Shown here in pieces: positions 63,216 through 64,000 of a stretch of 64,000 nucleotides of DNA. Within the stretch, counting starts at the first letter, position 1; each line of letters starts with the position of its first letter. The stretch is from positions 1 to 64,000 of the forward strand of contig NZ_BOOW01000012.1 in the NCBI RefSeq assembly GCF_016863435.1. Reading direction: 5' to 3'. A program made the position numbers and the translations under genes. The stretch comes from Sinosporangium siamense. Lineage in GTDB: Bacteria; Actinomycetota; Actinomycetes; Streptosporangiales; Streptosporangiaceae. The notes beneath the pieces are model-generated. The model was not told where the DNA came from and did not search any database. It saw nothing but the letters and a program-made list of their open reading frames with translations.

Positions 63216-63314
63216 GGGCTTTGCCGTACTCGGCATCAAAGGCGCGAGTCTCGATCGGCAGGCTTCGCCGTACTCGGCACGCGCTTGGCGGGCTGTGCCG
63301 TACTCGGCATCAGG
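63216..63314. repeat. Three copies of a GCCGTACTCGGCA element
   Basis: Copies of GGCT[T/G][T/C]GCCGTACTCGGCA[T/C] sit near 63218, 63261 and 63291. Each holds a small stem, TGCCG or CGCCG with CGGCA/CGGC, around TACT. They lie between the lipoprotein and WYL genes in sequence without a gene. Confidence 0.7.
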
Positions 63315-63443
63315 AGATCGGTCCGGGCGTGATCGTGGCCCGGGCGCGCCGCCGTTCGGCGGTCGGCGGCGTGCCCCGGGCGATCCCGGAAAACCGGCGA
63401 TCACTACTCTGCCCTGGTCTAGCGACAGCCTTATGTCGGTGTT

Positions 63444-64000
63444 TTAGTCGAGTTGGGGATTACGGACGATCACGTCGGGCAGGTCGGTCACGAAACGCTC
63501 AGGGGGGCGCTCCGGGCACCGCTCGCCGGTCGGCTCGGCCGCCGCGATGCGGTCGAGCCGGAAGACGCGCACGTCATCGCGCAGGCGGCACCACCCGACG
63601 AGATACCAGAAACCGCCCACCCCGCCGATGAACACCGCGGGCTCGATGTCGCGTGAGGTGACCTCGCCCTTGCGGTCGGAGTAGCCGATGCGCAGCACCT
63701 GCCTGCGCAGCAGTGCGTCGTCGATGGCCCGCGCCACCGTGTCAGGGGGCGCCGGATCGCGAGCCGGCCCCGCTTGCGGCTCGGGGTCCAGCAGCCGCAC
63801 CCTGGCGGCGAGTTCACGGGCGCGCTGCCCATCGGGCGCGGGCATCGCCGCCACGACCTTGCGCAGCGCGCTACGCGCGTGACGGGCGAACGGCTGGCCG
63901 CCGGCACGGCCGAGCGCCACCGCGATGGCGACGGCCTCTGCGGGGGTGAAATTGAGCGGGGGCAGCGACATGGTCTTGTCGAGGCTGTAGCCGCCGCGCC
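63444..64000 (-). CDS. WYL-domain transcriptional regulator (partial)
   Basis: The C-terminal part of a DeoR/YafY-like regulator that continues beyond the right edge. The visible frame reads RGGYSLDKTMSLPPLNFTPA at the edge, the conserved linker after the N-terminal HTH. The WYL domain follows (RIGYSDRKGEVTSRDIEPAV, FWYLVGWCRLRDDVRVFRLD), with the family W-Y-L residues as W-Y-L in GFWYLVG. An internal ATG at 63971 is not the start. WYL proteins sense ligands such as nucleic-acid fragments or act in DNA-damage and defence control; role here unknown. Confidence 0.85.
   Translation of the reverse strand, partial: RGGYSLDKTMSLPPLNFTPAEAVAIAVALGRAGGQPFARHARSALRKVVAAMPAPDGQRARELAARVRLLDPEPQAGPARDPAPPDTVARAIDDALLRRQVLRIGYSDRKGEVTSRDIEPAVFIGGVGGFWYLVGWCRLRDDVRVFRLDRIAAAEPTGERCPERPPERFVTDLPDVIVRNPQLD

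Overview
The window is 64 kb of GC-rich actinomycete chromosome. Many genes start with GTG, stop and start codons often overlap (ATGA, GTGA), and several families are typical of actinobacteria: an HrdB-type principal sigma factor, DUF3145, DUF5998, DUF7455, an SCO5389-like protein, and a second type II topoisomerase pair (ParE/ParC). Protein flavour suggests a member of the Streptosporangiales (Nonomuraea/Streptosporangium-like). This is inferred from sequence character alone.

Layout. 1-2.8 kb: the N-terminal part of a large secreted LamG protein. 3.6-9.3 kb: a peptide/nickel-type ABC importer operon (two permeases, a fused double ATPase, a lipoprotein receptor), facing the 5-oxoprolinase genes pxpA-B-C (9.3-11.8 kb). 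11.8-12.9 kb: gene debris and a 77-bp minisatellite. 12.9-24 kb: uncharacterised conserved proteins, a HhH-GPD repair glycosylase, a PAS/GAF/SpoIIE phosphatase, the principal sigma factor, a membrane NACHT NTPase and YaaA. 24-35 kb: ParE, beta-carbonic anhydrase, a thioredoxin-fold protein, ParC, a lipoprotein and a RecQ-like helicase. 35-43 kb: a repeat array, an oxidoreductase pseudogene, a PfkB kinase, a GNAT/acyl-CoA-synthetase fusion, a secreted lectin-like protein and DUF5998. 43-49 kb: a rhodanese, then the four-gene block subtilase / sigma factor / small accessory protein / TPR-CHAT protease. 49-52.6 kb: split RibD-like reductase and deaminase with an aminoglycoside-phosphotransferase-like kinase, an SCO5389-like protein and a Uma2 protein. 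53.1-56.7 kb: a wrecked integrative element bounded by two copies of a tRNA-Val 3' half, with a dead integrase, a GntR regulator and its probable operators. 57.5-63.1 kb: a MacAB-like efflux operon with a divergent two-component system and a small lipoprotein. The right edge carries a truncated WYL regulator.

How genes work together. The importer and pxpABC fit uptake and salvage of peptides or pyroglutamate. The two-component system probably controls both the efflux operon and the lipoprotein, because both share the same 24-bp upstream site at the same distance from a matching -10 element. The most unusual system is the CHAT/subtilase block. It places two predicted intracellular proteases of different catalytic classes beside a sigma factor and a small Ig-like accessory protein, which suggests protease-controlled transcription or a conflict/cell-death module.

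Intergenic DNA is also notable. It holds two tandem arrays (77 bp and 60 bp) and a dispersed GCCGTAC-centred palindromic element, seen in at least twelve noncoding places.
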